Assembly (NCBI RefSeq): GCF_001913155.1
Contig: NZ_CP018760.1
Coordinates: forward strand, 2,852,001 to 2,916,000
DNA from: Maribacter hydrothermalis
GTDB lineage: Bacteria > Bacteroidota > Bacteroidia > Flavobacteriales > Flavobacteriaceae
Direction of reading: 5' to 3'
Length of the DNA stretch: 64,000 nt
The notes under the pieces are model-generated. The model was not told the origin of the DNA and ran no database searches. It saw nothing but the letters and a program-made list of their open reading frames with translations. Made by a program: the position numbers and the translations under genes. Below, one piece after another: positions 19,011 to 27,682 of this stretch (its first letter is position 1; each line of letters begins with the position of its first letter).

Positions 19011-19409
19011 GTGGAGCCGGAGGGAGTCGAACCCTCGTCCAAACAAGCAATTAAAGTGCTTTCTACATGTTTAGAATCTGATTGGTTTTCGATGTGTACC
19101 TGACCAGAAACCGCCTAATACACACTTATCTTCTTAAGATTTTGGTGGTGTCGCCAAAGTGAGCGGACACCCTTATGTTGACTTTTCTGGTGCTCCTATA
19201 AGAATCGCCATCAACAAGGGCTATTCAGGAACATCTCGCTTCCCTACCTTGTAGGGACGAGGCTAAATCCTACTATAATTCGGATTAAGCGGCAAGAGCG
19301 TAATTATTTTCGCCAATTAAAAGTGTGAAAAATGAGATTAACGAGCTGTTTCCCAGCGCTCGACATGCTTACAATTCAACTGGTCTCGCTGTCAAAACCG
19401 GTCGGCCCC
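19011..19409 (-). ncRNA. ssrA: tmRNA (transfer-messenger RNA)
   Basis: Read on the minus strand, the 5' end is GGGGCCGACCGGTTTTGACA and the 3' end GGTTCGACTCCCTCCGGCTCC, which pair as the tRNA-like acceptor with a T arm. In between is the resume region TTTTAATTGGCGAAAATAAT. The tag frame at 19314-19285 reads GGC GAA AAT AAT TAC GCT CTT GCC GCT TAA, giving the degradation tag (A)GENNYALAA. tmRNA rescues stalled ribosomes together with SmpB and marks the nascent peptide for proteolysis. About 399 nt; the terminal CCA is not fully encoded, so it must be added after transcription. Confidence 0.96.
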
Positions 19410-19617
19410 AATATGTAAATGAACTTAATGCGCTCTATTTGTGCGTTTCCTTTTCTGCAAAAAGGTCGGGCTTTCGGCAGTACACGGTACTTGCCTCTAT
19501 CCCTAACGCGGGCAGCAAAGCTAATAAATCTTTATGAACCACTATAATTTTTATGGCGACTAAAGCACAAGTGTTTCTAATTGCATAATTTAGTACAATA
19601 TTTATACCAAACCAGAT
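19410..19617. other. ssrA upstream region with flavobacterial-type repeat remnant
   Basis: This region holds the ssrA promoter area and the leader of the next gene. The stretch from about 19448 to 19520 (CTGCAAAAAGGTCGGGCTTTC, then ATCCCTAACGCGGGC) resembles a dispersed intergenic sequence I associate with flavobacterial genomes. No coding frame is convincing. Confidence 0.3.
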
Positions 19618-20823
19618 ATGAAGTTCGGAATCATTAGAGAACGTAAGAATCCGCCAGATAAGCGGGTAGTATTATCCCCAAAAGCCTGTCAAAAGGTCTT
19701 GAATACGCATAAAAAGGCAGAAATTATTGTTGAACCTTCTCCTATTAGGACTTATTCAGATGATATGTATCGGCAATTAGGGCTTACCGTAGCTGATGAA
19801 ATGAAGAACTGCGATGTGCTGTTAGGCGTAAAAGAAGTACCTATTGAATCGCTTATTCCCAATAAAAAATATTTTTTCTTTTCGCATACCATAAAGAAAC
19901 AACCGTATAATAGAAAATTACTAAAAGCCATACTTGAGAAAAATATAGAAATGTACGACCATGAGGTCATTACCAATGCACAAGAACAGCGTGTTGTTGC
20001 TTTTGGTAGGTATGCGGGGATAGTAGGTGCGTATAATGGTTTTAGGGCGTACGGTTTAAAATTTGGATTGTATCAATTGCCAAAAGCAAGTGAGTTAATA
20101 GACCAAGCAGCGCTTATTGATGAGCTGAAAAAACTTCGCCTGCCTAGTATACAAGTATTGCTTACGGGAAGAGGAAGGGTAGGTAATGGGGCAAGAGAAA
20201 TGCTTGATGGTATGGGTATGCGAAGAGTTACCGTGACAGAATATTTAGAAGAAACTTTTCATGAACCCGTCTATTGCCAAATAGATGCAGGTGAATACAA
20301 TAAAAGAAAAGATGGTGTTCGGGGTAATAAAGCTAACTTTTTTGCCCACCCAGAGGAGTATAAATCTAACTTTTTTCGTTTTGCTAAGGTGACCGATTTA
20401 TACATTGCCGGTCATTTCTATGGTCAAGGCTCCCCATATCTTTTTACCAGAGAAGATGCCAAAAATAAAGATTTTAAAATTCGTGTGGTAGCTGATATAA
20501 GTTGTGATATTGATGGGCCAGTGGCCACAACGATAAAACCTTCTACAATTGCAGATCCTATTTATGGGTACGACCCAGAATCTGAATCGGAGACCGATTT
20601 TAAGAATAATGATGCCATTGCAGTGATGGCCGTTGATAATTTACCTTGTGAACTACCTAGAGATGCTAGTGAAGGTTTTGGCGAAGCATTTATAAAAAAT
20701 GTAATTCCGGCTTTCTTTAATGAGGATAAAGATGGCGTACTGCAAAGAGCACGTATGACACAGAATGGTAAACTTACAGCGCGCTATGCCTATCTACAAG
20801 ATTATGTAGATGGTAAAGAGTAA
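19618..20823 (+). CDS. Saccharopine dehydrogenase-like / AlaDH-PNT family protein
   Basis: A 401-residue cytoplasmic protein. The N-terminus, MKFGIIRERKNPPDKRVVLSP, is the start of the alanine dehydrogenase/pyridine nucleotide transhydrogenase domain, with later KEVPIESLIPNKKYFFFSHT and the NAD-binding turn LTGRGRVGNGA near residue 180-190. The late segments VVADISCDIDGPVATTIKPSTIADPIYGY and LPCELPRDASEGFGEAF match lysine-forming saccharopine dehydrogenases. That reaction would convert saccharopine to lysine and 2-oxoglutarate with NAD, but Bacteroidota normally make lysine by the DAP route, so a degradative or other role is possible. It is a single gene with an ATG start. Confidence 0.8.
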   Translation: MKFGIIRERKNPPDKRVVLSPKACQKVLNTHKKAEIIVEPSPIRTYSDDMYRQLGLTVADEMKNCDVLLGVKEVPIESLIPNKKYFFFSHTIKKQPYNRKLLKAILEKNIEMYDHEVITNAQEQRVVAFGRYAGIVGAYNGFRAYGLKFGLYQLPKASELIDQAALIDELKKLRLPSIQVLLTGRGRVGNGAREMLDGMGMRRVTVTEYLEETFHEPVYCQIDAGEYNKRKDGVRGNKANFFAHPEEYKSNFFRFAKVTDLYIAGHFYGQGSPYLFTREDAKNKDFKIRVVADISCDIDGPVATTIKPSTIADPIYGYDPESESETDFKNNDAIAVMAVDNLPCELPRDASEGFGEAFIKNVIPAFFNEDKDGVLQRARMTQNGKLTARYAYLQDYVDGKE

Positions 20824-20852
20824 GGTGTTTTAAGCCTGGTTGTTTGATTTTT

Positions 20853-21236
20853 TTAATTAATTAGTAGAAACTGTTTTCGTATTTCTAAATACGTTACCGT
20901 GAGTATACCTAAGGTGTAGGCAATTAAATCTTGAATGCTAAAGACGTTACCGAAAATTAAGTTGGCCCATTTGTTTTGTTGAAGTCCCAAATATTCTAAA
21001 AAAGGAGTAAGCTGTAAAAACTCTATGACAAAAGCTATGCTTAATGTTGCCATTCCTACAACTAAATCATTGGCCCTCAAGAACGATTTAAAGAAGCAAA
21101 ACAAGAGAATAACTACTAAGTAATCTCCAAAAGTGTGCCTTATAAATCCTGATTCTAAAAACACGGCTATTGAAACTTCTATGGCGAACAGGAGTATAAA
21201 AGCCGTGAAATAAGTTTTATGGAATTTAAACTTCAT
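20853..21236 (-). CDS. DUF2809-type small membrane protein
   Basis: A 127-residue protein with about four membrane segments and the pattern IRHTFGDYLVVILLFCFFKSF ... SIAFVIEFLQL ... IFGNVFSIQDLIAYTLG, which I recognise as the DUF2809 family. The function is unknown. It is 19 bp downstream of a second small membrane-protein gene and belongs to a three-gene block of membrane proteins on this strand. Confidence 0.75.
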   Translation of the reverse strand: MKFKFHKTYFTAFILLFAIEVSIAVFLESGFIRHTFGDYLVVILLFCFFKSFLRANDLVVGMATLSIAFVIEFLQLTPFLEYLGLQQNKWANLIFGNVFSIQDLIAYTLGILTVTYLEIRKQFLLIN

Positions 21237-21255
21237 GTGAGTTGTAATTATAGGG

Positions 21256-21552
21256 TTAAGGGTTCAATATATAGATATATAAAAAACTAATAGGGTAATT
21301 TAAAAGAACCAAGATTAACGTCATCGTATGCTCTAAAATATCTTTAGTGTTTTTCAATACATGTATGAATTTTATAATCAATAGTAAACCGGATATGGGG
21401 ATATAACTTATTAAGACTATGATTCCTATTATTGGAACCAAATGATGTGTTGTCGCTAAAGCAATGAGCATTAGCAAAGTGGCTACGAGCCCATATATTG
21501 TTGCTATCCTAACAATTCTTCGGTTCCATTTATGTTTAACGAGAACTATCAT
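21256..21552 (-). CDS. Small membrane protein of unknown function
   Basis: A 98-residue protein with three hydrophobic segments (about 15-35, 38-60 and 75-95) and a basic N-terminus (KHKWNRR). I do not recognise the family. Its ATG overlaps the stop codon of the preceding DUF4173-like gene by four bases (ATGA), which suggests translational coupling and a shared role. Confidence 0.65.
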   Translation of the reverse strand: MIVLVKHKWNRRIVRIATIYGLVATLLMLIALATTHHLVPIIGIIVLISYIPISGLLLIIKFIHVLKNTKDILEHTMTLILVLLNYPISFLYIYILNP

Positions 21553-22949
21553 TTTGTATCTGTACTAACCAATTGCGTAAGGGTGTATTCTTGCCAAGTT
21601 TTAGTAGCTTGTACAGTTAAGTAATCCGTATATTTTTCCTGAATACGATTTCGTAAATTTTCATCCATCTCATTCAAATCGGCATATTCATATAATTGTC
21701 GACTATTAGTATTTCCCAAGCTAATGAGGTAATTTATATCAGGGTTATGAAGTGTGCTTATGTTAAACCATGTAATGGTATTATCCCAAGGAATAGCGGC
21801 ACTAAGTATTAAGAATGCAAATACGGTTGCTAAATTGGTCCGCACCAAATACACAAAACTCTTTACCCGAGCCACTTTTATATACGCTGTAATCAACCCT
21901 GTTAAATTTAGCATTAGGTATACAAAAACACCAATACGTTTGTACGTAAGGCCTAAGACCTCTACGTAAGTAAAATTTTTATAGCCGGTAAAAATAAGTA
22001 GTAGAAGATTAAGGCAGATCCATACATAGGTAAGTGATTTAATATGCTGGTTTTTCTTGTAAAAATTAAGATTCCCCCTAAAGAAATAGAGTATAAGAAC
22101 TATGGCAATAACTACAGAAAATAGTAACGCATAGACCCCTTGGTGCACGGACTCGGAATATGCCGCGTTAGTCATTTCTGTTTTTTGTACTATATAAATG
22201 ATATCTGTCGCTAAAAAGAAAAGAAGCAAAAGGTTTAGTGCAGTAAATATGATGGTACCTAGGGTATGCTCACTTTCTAATTTCTGTTTTTCAGTAATGA
22301 TAACTTCTTCAGTAGGCTTCTCTAAATGGTTTTTTTGTGCTAAATCGAAGGCCACTAATTCCCTTGCATCTAATGGCTTAAGTATGTTTAGGAAAAGGAT
22401 GTACCCTAAAAAGGTGAAGACAAGCCAAGGAATACTAACAAAATTAAAATTGATTTGAACTATAAGATTATCAAAAACCGGATTAGCATTTTTATATAAT
22501 ACGCCAAAGAGTACCAAAAGCAATACAGCAAAACAAGCACCTTTTAAACGGTTAATAACCTGTGGCGAAAAAGTATGTTTTGGACGTTCTTCTGTTTCTT
22601 TGTTTTGTTTTTGCGTGTAGTTTGCCACAAAGGCAATAAGCAGATTAGACAAGCCTAATAACCATGATAAATAAAGAGAGGTAGTGTTAGAAATAGATTT
22701 GCCAATAAACACAATGAGCGCCAAAAAATGGACAAAAATTGAAAAACCAGAAGGATTTAAGAATACAAGAATAGCTGTAACGCTATATATTAAAGCATAT
22801 TTCCAAGCGGTTGTTCGTTCTTTATTGATGGTGGCGGTAAGAACAATGACCAAGATGGATATTAAGAATAGATTTAAGCCAAAACTCTTACTATAAAATA
22901 ATAAGCTAAAGGCTATGGCAGACAGAATTGATTTAATGTGAATATTCAT
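21549..22949 (-). CDS. DUF4173-like polytopic membrane protein
   Basis: A 466-residue protein with about twelve hydrophobic segments and a polar C-terminal tail (DLNEMDENLRNRIQEKYTDYL). The pattern of an N-terminal membrane block, a charged cytoplasmic linker near residue 200-225, then ALLFSVVIAIVLILYFFRGNLNFYKK and WFNISTLHNPDINYLISLGN, fits the DUF4153/DUF4173 membrane family. It is the first gene of a coupled block with the 98-residue protein (4-bp overlap) and the DUF2809 protein. The function is unknown. Confidence 0.65.
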   Translation of the reverse strand: MNIHIKSILSAIAFSLLFYSKSFGLNLFLISILVIVLTATINKERTTAWKYALIYSVTAILVFLNPSGFSIFVHFLALIVFIGKSISNTTSLYLSWLLGLSNLLIAFVANYTQKQNKETEERPKHTFSPQVINRLKGACFAVLLLVLFGVLYKNANPVFDNLIVQINFNFVSIPWLVFTFLGYILFLNILKPLDARELVAFDLAQKNHLEKPTEEVIITEKQKLESEHTLGTIIFTALNLLLLFFLATDIIYIVQKTEMTNAAYSESVHQGVYALLFSVVIAIVLILYFFRGNLNFYKKNQHIKSLTYVWICLNLLLLIFTGYKNFTYVEVLGLTYKRIGVFVYLMLNLTGLITAYIKVARVKSFVYLVRTNLATVFAFLILSAAIPWDNTITWFNISTLHNPDINYLISLGNTNSRQLYEYADLNEMDENLRNRIQEKYTDYLTVQATKTWQEYTLTQLVSTDTK

Positions 22950-23075
22950 AATTATAATTATTTAGCGGTTAGAAGGGATTTTATTCTTACCATGATTAGT
23001 AAAGGATAATAGGCTGTAAACAAAAGTGTTGTATGACACAAAAGTTGAAATTTTGAGATTTTATTTTTCATGATG

Positions 23076-23528
23076 TTATGGAATTAAAAATGTGGACTTA
23101 ATACGATTAAGAGGTTGATTTAAAAGCTTTTGAAAATTAATTTGATGAAAGGGTAGTGCTGATTTTCCCAGCTTATATTTAGAAATAAAAAAGTTCCAGT
23201 ACTCTGGGAAAAGCACCGTACCTAGAAATAATACGGCGAACAAATAGATGCTTCGTTTACCATTACCAAACAAATAGTATTGCATACTAATTTCATCGGT
23301 TACGGTAATTCCTGTATTGGTTAGCACATGAAATACATCATGGTTTTCTAGTTTCTCTTGAAGTTGAAACATGTTATCTTTTAAAAAAAGCCCCATGTGG
23401 GAACCTAGCGTGTTTGCCGGGTAAGCCAGTAAATCTTGCGTTTCAAGATTCCATGCCTGGTTCGCTTTAAAGAACTGATATGGTGAAACACTCCAATCGT
23501 ATAATTTTTTTAAAATGGTTGCTCTCAT
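23076..23528 (-). CDS. Coq4-like protein
   Basis: A 150-residue protein with the Coq4 family metal-site pattern HDVFHVLTNTG near residue 76-86, preceded by AYPANTLGSHMGLFL and followed by DEISMQYYLFGNG, where the glutamate completes the putative zinc site. Coq4 of eukaryotes helps ubiquinone synthesis by binding lipid-like intermediates; flavobacteria use menaquinone, so the substrate here must differ. A TACTTTG-containing palindrome lies 13 bp before the start codon and matches the one before the regulator unit at 24532, which suggests shared control. Confidence 0.7.
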   Translation of the reverse strand: MRATILKKLYDWSVSPYQFFKANQAWNLETQDLLAYPANTLGSHMGLFLKDNMFQLQEKLENHDVFHVLTNTGITVTDEISMQYYLFGNGKRSIYLFAVLFLGTVLFPEYWNFFISKYKLGKSALPFHQINFQKLLNQPLNRIKSTFLIP

Positions 23529-23540
23529 TTCATTATTTAT

Positions 23541-23562
23541 AAAGTACTTTGAAATTCAAAGT
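23541..23562 (-). promoter_or_regulatory. Palindromic operator upstream of the Coq4-like gene
   Basis: ACTTTGAAATTCAAAGT (23546-23562) is a perfect 8-1-8 palindrome, preceded by AAAGT. The same 22-base block, with one change, lies at 24537-24558. It covers the expected -7 region on the minus strand, the position a repressor would occupy. The small winged-helix protein encoded between the two sites is the obvious candidate binder (inference). Confidence 0.55.
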
Positions 23563-23581
23563 AAAATGATAAAAAAATAGT

Positions 23582-23872
23582 TCAATTTCCAATTAGCTTT
23601 TCTAGCGCACTGATATGCTTCTTAAATTCTAATTTGCCCAGTTTGGTAGCAGAATACCGTGTATTGGGCTTTCTTCCAATAAACTGTTTTTCAACTTTTA
23701 TGTACGCTTCTTTTTCAAGCGCTTTGGTATGGCTAGCCAAATTACCGTCAGTAGCTCCAAGAAGTTCTTTCAACATATTAAAATCCGCGTAATCATTCAC
23801 CATTAAAATGGACATGATGCCCAATCGTATGCGGTGGTCAAAAGCTTTATTTATGTTATCAATTAAACTCAT
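23582..23872 (-). CDS. Small winged-helix transcriptional regulator
   Basis: A 96-residue protein consisting only of a winged-helix domain: IRLGIMSILMVNDYADFNMLKELLGATDGNLASHTKALEKEAYIKVEKQFIGRKPNTRYSAT. The recognition helix is around GATDGNLASHTKAL and the wing around GRKPNTRYS. This is the MarR/ArsR-like 'winged helix DNA-binding' type that in Bacteroidota often sits beside a small membrane protein. It follows the membrane-protein gene at 23897 by 24 bp, so both share the promoter with the operator at 24537-24558, which implies autoregulation. Confidence 0.85.
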   Translation of the reverse strand: MSLIDNINKAFDHRIRLGIMSILMVNDYADFNMLKELLGATDGNLASHTKALEKEAYIKVEKQFIGRKPNTRYSATKLGKLEFKKHISALEKLIGN

Positions 23873-23896
23873 AAATGGCGTTTTGCTAGGGCTAAA

Positions 23897-24532
23897 TTAA
23901 TCTCTATCGTATTTATAATACATTAATGCACCGTAAAGAATATGGCAAACACCAAACCCTAAAGCCCAAAAATACAATCCATAGCCTATAAACTGCGTAC
24001 TAATTAATCCGATTAGTATAAAAGCCAATCCCATATAACGGACATCGCCCATGGTATATTTGCTTGCATTAACACAGGCAAGACCATAAAAAATAAGTGT
24101 TGCCGGCGCTACTAAACCTGCCGCGCCATGTTGCATAAGTACTAAGCAGAAAAGGCCACCAACGACTAGGGGAATTAGGAAATTATACACTAGGCGCTTA
24201 CTGGTGCTATCCCAAATTTTTTCACCACTTTTTTTAGATTTCTTTAGAGTCATTACAAATCCTGTAATAGCTGCCATTACAAGAACTGCTAAAGCAATTA
24301 GGGTTAAATCTTTTGAAAGGGCGGTATCCCAAAGAGCTGAATTTCTACCAGCGAAGCCGTCGTAATTAGTTGGCGAAAAATCTTTTAATCTTACGTAGGC
24401 TAATGACGCTCCTATTAATGCATATATGCCTGCCAGTATTCCAGAAAGTCCGCTTAGGGATATAAACCGTGAAGACCGGTTCATTATATTTTTAATTTCG
24501 GTTATGTCGTTTAGATACTTATTTGCCTCCAT
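23897..24532 (-). CDS. Six-segment membrane protein co-transcribed with the regulator
   Basis: A 211-residue protein with about six hydrophobic segments. A soluble N-terminus, MEANKYLNDITEIKNIMNRSSRFISLSG, precedes the first helix, and a basic loop KKSKKSGEKIW separates the first and second pairs of helices. I recognise it only as a Bacteroidota membrane protein found next to small winged-helix regulators; the function is unknown. Its start is 4 bp from the operator-like palindrome. It may sense a membrane signal for the regulator (inference). Confidence 0.7.
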   Translation of the reverse strand: MEANKYLNDITEIKNIMNRSSRFISLSGLSGILAGIYALIGASLAYVRLKDFSPTNYDGFAGRNSALWDTALSKDLTLIALAVLVMAAITGFVMTLKKSKKSGEKIWDSTSKRLVYNFLIPLVVGGLFCLVLMQHGAAGLVAPATLIFYGLACVNASKYTMGDVRYMGLAFILIGLISTQFIGYGLYFWALGFGVCHILYGALMYYKYDRD

Positions 24533-24536
24533 AATT

Positions 24537-24558
24537 AAAGTACTTTGAAATACAAAGT
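24537..24558 (-). promoter_or_regulatory. Palindromic operator upstream of the membrane-protein/regulator unit
   Basis: ACTTTGAAATACAAAGT (24542-24558), preceded by AAAGT, matches the site at 23541-23562 at 21 of 22 bases. On the minus strand a TAACTTTG box (TAnnTTTG type) overlaps its upstream half, so a bound protein would block RNA polymerase. Confidence 0.55.
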
Positions 24559-24609
24559 TAAATTAAATATCATTTACTTTTACAAAACTGGGTAAAAAAT
24601 AGTTGAAAA

Positions 24610-25728
24610 TTAATTCTCTGGAGAAATAGTCCAAGAGATAGTAGGCGATACTTTTGGCGCGGTAAAACAGCCTAATGCTTTTAGTTTTAACGTAATTTCG
24701 TTTTTCTTTTCTAGTGTTTTTAGCGCTACTTTTTTTGTTTCTCCGGCCTTAAATTCAAATACCGGAGAGCTGTCATAAAAGGTGTAGTCAGATACGTTTT
24801 CGAAAAGTAAGTTACTACTGGTACTATTTTTAAGTTCTATTTCAAGTACTTGGGTATTTCGTAAATAGGTTGCTTTCTCAACAACGATACTTGCTTTTAA
24901 AAGTGGTACTAGAAATTCTTCTTTGCCCACTATCAACTCGTTATACACAGCAACGGTTCTACCGGCAAAAAGGGCTTCTTGTATACTTTCTATACTTCTT
25001 TCTTTTGCAAATACCAAGGTAATAGGTCTTTGATTTCCTTTTTCGGTATAATCCCAATCTATGAGCCCGTGAATATCGCTGGTGCCCATTATGGTTAAAT
25101 TATGTTCTAAAGCTAGTGCCAAAGATTCTTGGGCGTAGTCAACTGAATTAATGACCTCAATACCGTGTAGTTCATCATTTTTAATTCGGTCTTTTTGAAA
25201 ATCACTTAAAATAGGATTCCCAGTGGGCGATTGGTTATGCCAAGCAGGGTGATTCCAAAAAACAAACGCATTTTGCTTTTTGGCTTCTGCAAATGCCTTT
25301 TCAGCCTTGTCTTGTAAAATAGGATTGGCATCTTTTATAAATACCGCATTGTTATGCCCAATTGGAGCGCTACGGGTTATCTCAGAACCGTGAACAATCA
25401 TTAAATCGTGTTCTTTTGCTTCTTCTAATGCTATGGCATACGACCTATTCCTGTCCGGGTGGGGAATATCTTCCAAATGGGGTTGGTACTCTAAATGTTC
25501 CGTTAATGAAATAGCATCTAAATTATCCCGTAACGCTTCCATTACACGAATATTTGGCCAAACATATCCGTCAGAAAAAACAGTGTGTATATGTAGATCG
25601 GTCTTTAAACTTTTATACCCTGGAATATCGGGAAATGACAATGGTCTTGAACTTTGATGTTCGTGTTGTTGTGATGTTACGATCAACGAAGCCATTAATG
25701 AACATAAAAAGAGCAGTTTGGTTTTCAT
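24610..25728 (-). CDS. Secreted PHP-domain phosphoesterase (Sb-PDE-like)
   Basis: A 372-residue protein with a signal peptide (to VTSQQ). PHP motifs in order: DLHIHTVFSDG near residue 43-53, LTEHLEYQP near 75, HGSEITR near 113, FWNHPAWH near 155 and GTSDIHGL near 215. These form the metal site of the PHP hydrolase family. The C-terminal 110 residues look like a beta-sandwich. Homologous secreted PHP proteins in Bacteroidota are called Sb-PDE family phosphodiesterases; the natural substrate is not evident. It appears to be a single gene. Confidence 0.82.
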   Translation of the reverse strand: MKTKLLFLCSLMASLIVTSQQHEHQSSRPLSFPDIPGYKSLKTDLHIHTVFSDGYVWPNIRVMEALRDNLDAISLTEHLEYQPHLEDIPHPDRNRSYAIALEEAKEHDLMIVHGSEITRSAPIGHNNAVFIKDANPILQDKAEKAFAEAKKQNAFVFWNHPAWHNQSPTGNPILSDFQKDRIKNDELHGIEVINSVDYAQESLALALEHNLTIMGTSDIHGLIDWDYTEKGNQRPITLVFAKERSIESIQEALFAGRTVAVYNELIVGKEEFLVPLLKASIVVEKATYLRNTQVLEIELKNSTSSNLLFENVSDYTFYDSSPVFEFKAGETKKVALKTLEKKNEITLKLKALGCFTAPKVSPTISWTISPEN

Positions 25729-25807
25729 ATAAATGTGGTTTATTCAAATGTATGAAAATCAACCTAGATCTAGAACATTGTCATTAGCTCTCAAGATTAA
25801 ATAATGA

Positions 25808-26716
25808 TTAATTTATCAATGATACGCCGATACCTAAAGTTGTTTGTCGGTGGTTGTAATCGATAAGTGTTTCGCCGTAACCATCAAAAAATTGAAGATG
25901 ACCATTAAAGTTTTCAAGTATAGGAAATGACCAATTTAACTGTAGGCTACCTCTACTTTTATTACCATAATTTAAAGAATGTCTTGCAATGGCACGAAAA
26001 CGTTGCCTACCCCAGTCATACGTTATATCGGCTTCGCCACGGCCTATATAATCCGAAATATTTTCGTTGTCATCTATTTTACTTCCTATTTTAAACCATG
26101 GTTTTAGCATTACTTGCCAGTTGCCACGTTCAAAACCTGCATGAAAAGCAATACGGTTCCAGCTTCTTGAAATGGGGTCCGACTGACCGTTGGACTCATG
26201 AATTAAAGAGGATCCTATCATTTTTGCATCAAAACCAAGGAGTTTAAACTTAATTGGGAAATTGGCTATAATTTCTGGTTTATAATTTAATTCTCTAAAG
26301 GGTCGTGAGCGTTCGGTATTATAAATTTGCCAGTAGGCGGTTTGCGAATATCCCATCCATAAGTCCATACGACCATCAAACATATTATGAAAAATTTTTG
26401 TTTTGAGGCTTACTTGGAACTTAGCTTCCACATCGTTTAAGCTAACGGGCGCATCTAAAACTTTAGAAGAATTTTCTGCTTGTGGAAATTCATTAGGGTT
26501 GGTAGAATATTTGGCAACACTTAGGTATATAGGCTTGTAAGAGGTTATTAAAAAAGTACCTCGGTGGTGGTCATCAAGTTCCCATAATTCAGAAAGACTT
26601 TTACTGTTTTTAAAAATCCAATCATCATCAATATTGTCTTGACTATAGCTGTGCATATGAAGTAAAATAAATAAGGTAGTGTATAGTAGTGTAAAGGCTA
26701 TTCTATTATTTTTCAT
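25808..26716 (-). CDS. Outer membrane phospholipase A (OMPLA)
   Basis: A roughly 300-residue outer-membrane barrel with a signal peptide (to HSYSQ). The active site is clear in the segment LIHESNGQSDPISRSWNR: counting from the upstream Met at 26722, His175 and Ser177 form the dyad and Asn189 is the third residue, with the same 2- and 12-residue spacing as His142/Ser144/Asn156 of E. coli PldA. OMPLA is a calcium-dependent phospholipase active when the outer membrane is disturbed. The likely start is the second Met (26716). It lies 79 bp upstream of the PHP phosphoesterase gene in the same direction. Confidence 0.88.
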   Translation of the reverse strand: MKNNRIAFTLLYTTLFILLHMHSYSQDNIDDDWIFKNSKSLSELWELDDHHRGTFLITSYKPIYLSVAKYSTNPNEFPQAENSSKVLDAPVSLNDVEAKFQVSLKTKIFHNMFDGRMDLWMGYSQTAYWQIYNTERSRPFRELNYKPEIIANFPIKFKLLGFDAKMIGSSLIHESNGQSDPISRSWNRIAFHAGFERGNWQVMLKPWFKIGSKIDDNENISDYIGRGEADITYDWGRQRFRAIARHSLNYGNKSRGSLQLNWSFPILENFNGHLQFFDGYGETLIDYNHRQTTLGIGVSLIN

Positions 26717-26753
26717 GCACATTTTTTAAAGTGCAAAATTAGTCATTATGTAT

Positions 26754-27218
26754 TTAGTGACTTCCTATAAAATATGGTTTTAGCGTCCAGAAAGAAATCC
26801 AAATGAATGCGCCAAAACCTAAAATCCACAACCAAGCTTTTTATATCACTAAAGATTTAAAAGTGTAGGCTATTAAAAGCTGAGGTCTTGCAATAAGATG
26901 CCAAGAATTGAATCGAATAGATTTACCTAAAAAAAATCCAAATCCACTTATTAGTGACACGCTCAGAATAATAAGATTTGCATTGATAGGATAATTGTGT
27001 TTTTGTAAATTAGAGAATGCATCCATCATGGATAATATTCCGCGTAATAAGTCACTAATCGCAAAAATAATAAGTATTAAAATGTTTATCCAAACGATAG
27101 CAATAGGATTGACTATTTGAATGAGGTCTGTAATAACATAAGGGCTATGTGGTGAAAAAAATATCGATAAAAATAGAATTCCCCATACCTGTAAAGAAAA
27201 AGTAAATATGAGTTCGTT
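26754..27218 (-). pseudogene. DUF1361 membrane protein remnant
   Basis: In one minus-strand frame the segments SPYVITDLIQ, GFGFFLGKSIRFNSWHLIARPQLL and KAWLWILGFGAFIWISFW follow in the order of a DUF1361 membrane protein (family hallmark RWNSWD). The frame is closed by TAA at 26841-26843, after which the last helix continues in the same frame to 26754. Upstream it runs into a stop at 27219 with no ATG before the first conserved helix, so the N-terminal 60-70 residues are missing. Both defects argue for a decayed gene; a sequencing error is the alternative. Confidence 0.65.
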
Positions 27219-27301
27219 TTAAGAAAAATCTTTTAATTTTAGTTCTGCTTACATTGCTCTAAAGAGCTGTTATTGTTCTTGAAATAGGTATATTTAGAAC
27301 T

Positions 27302-27682
27302 ATGAAACCAGCAGAGAATTATATTTATAATCAACCGGAACCGTTTAGGGGTATTTTAATGCATTTGCAAGTGATGATTGAAACTACTTTACCAGATGTG
27401 GAACTGAAGTATAAATGGAATATTCCTTGCTTTTATATTGGTAAATCGCCCATCTGCTATTTAAACGCATCACATAAAAAAAAGTTTGTAGATATTGCAT
27501 TTTGGAATTCCGCACACCTTACAAAACATTTAAACGTACTAATTTCTGAAAACAGAAAAGTAGTACGTTCATTGCGATATAGTACTCTTGAAGATATTGA
27601 TAACAATATATTAATTGATGTTTTAAAAGATGCTTATTCCGTCCGCCAGAACGGATTTTATAAAAAAGAAGACATCAATTAA
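27302..27682 (+). CDS. DUF1801 domain protein
   Basis: A 126-residue protein with the DUF1801 (YdhG-like) pattern: FRGILMHLQVMIETTLPDVELKYKWNIPCFYIGKSPICYL, then KKKFVDIAFWNSAHL and the C-terminal VRSLRYSTLEDID. The fold is a small alpha/beta domain of uncertain function, possibly ligand or metal binding. Its last four bases overlap the 3' end of the convergent kdsA gene, so the two stop codons interleave. Confidence 0.8.
   Translation: MKPAENYIYNQPEPFRGILMHLQVMIETTLPDVELKYKWNIPCFYIGKSPICYLNASHKKKFVDIAFWNSAHLTKHLNVLISENRKVVRSLRYSTLEDIDNNILIDVLKDAYSVRQNGFYKKEDIN

Noticed and set aside
18777..19054. Short open frames around the ssrA 3' end
   Set aside because: They run through terminator hairpins and the tmRNA acceptor arm; the GGSRTLV-like peptide is a known artefact of translating tRNA-like sequence.
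19325..19537. 70-codon frame on the plus strand
   Set aside because: It overlaps the tmRNA 5' half and its upstream region, with no coding signature.
19618..20823. Alanine dehydrogenase instead of saccharopine dehydrogenase
   Set aside because: The first domain is shared, but the later ISCDIDGPVA and IADPIYGY segments fit saccharopine dehydrogenase better.
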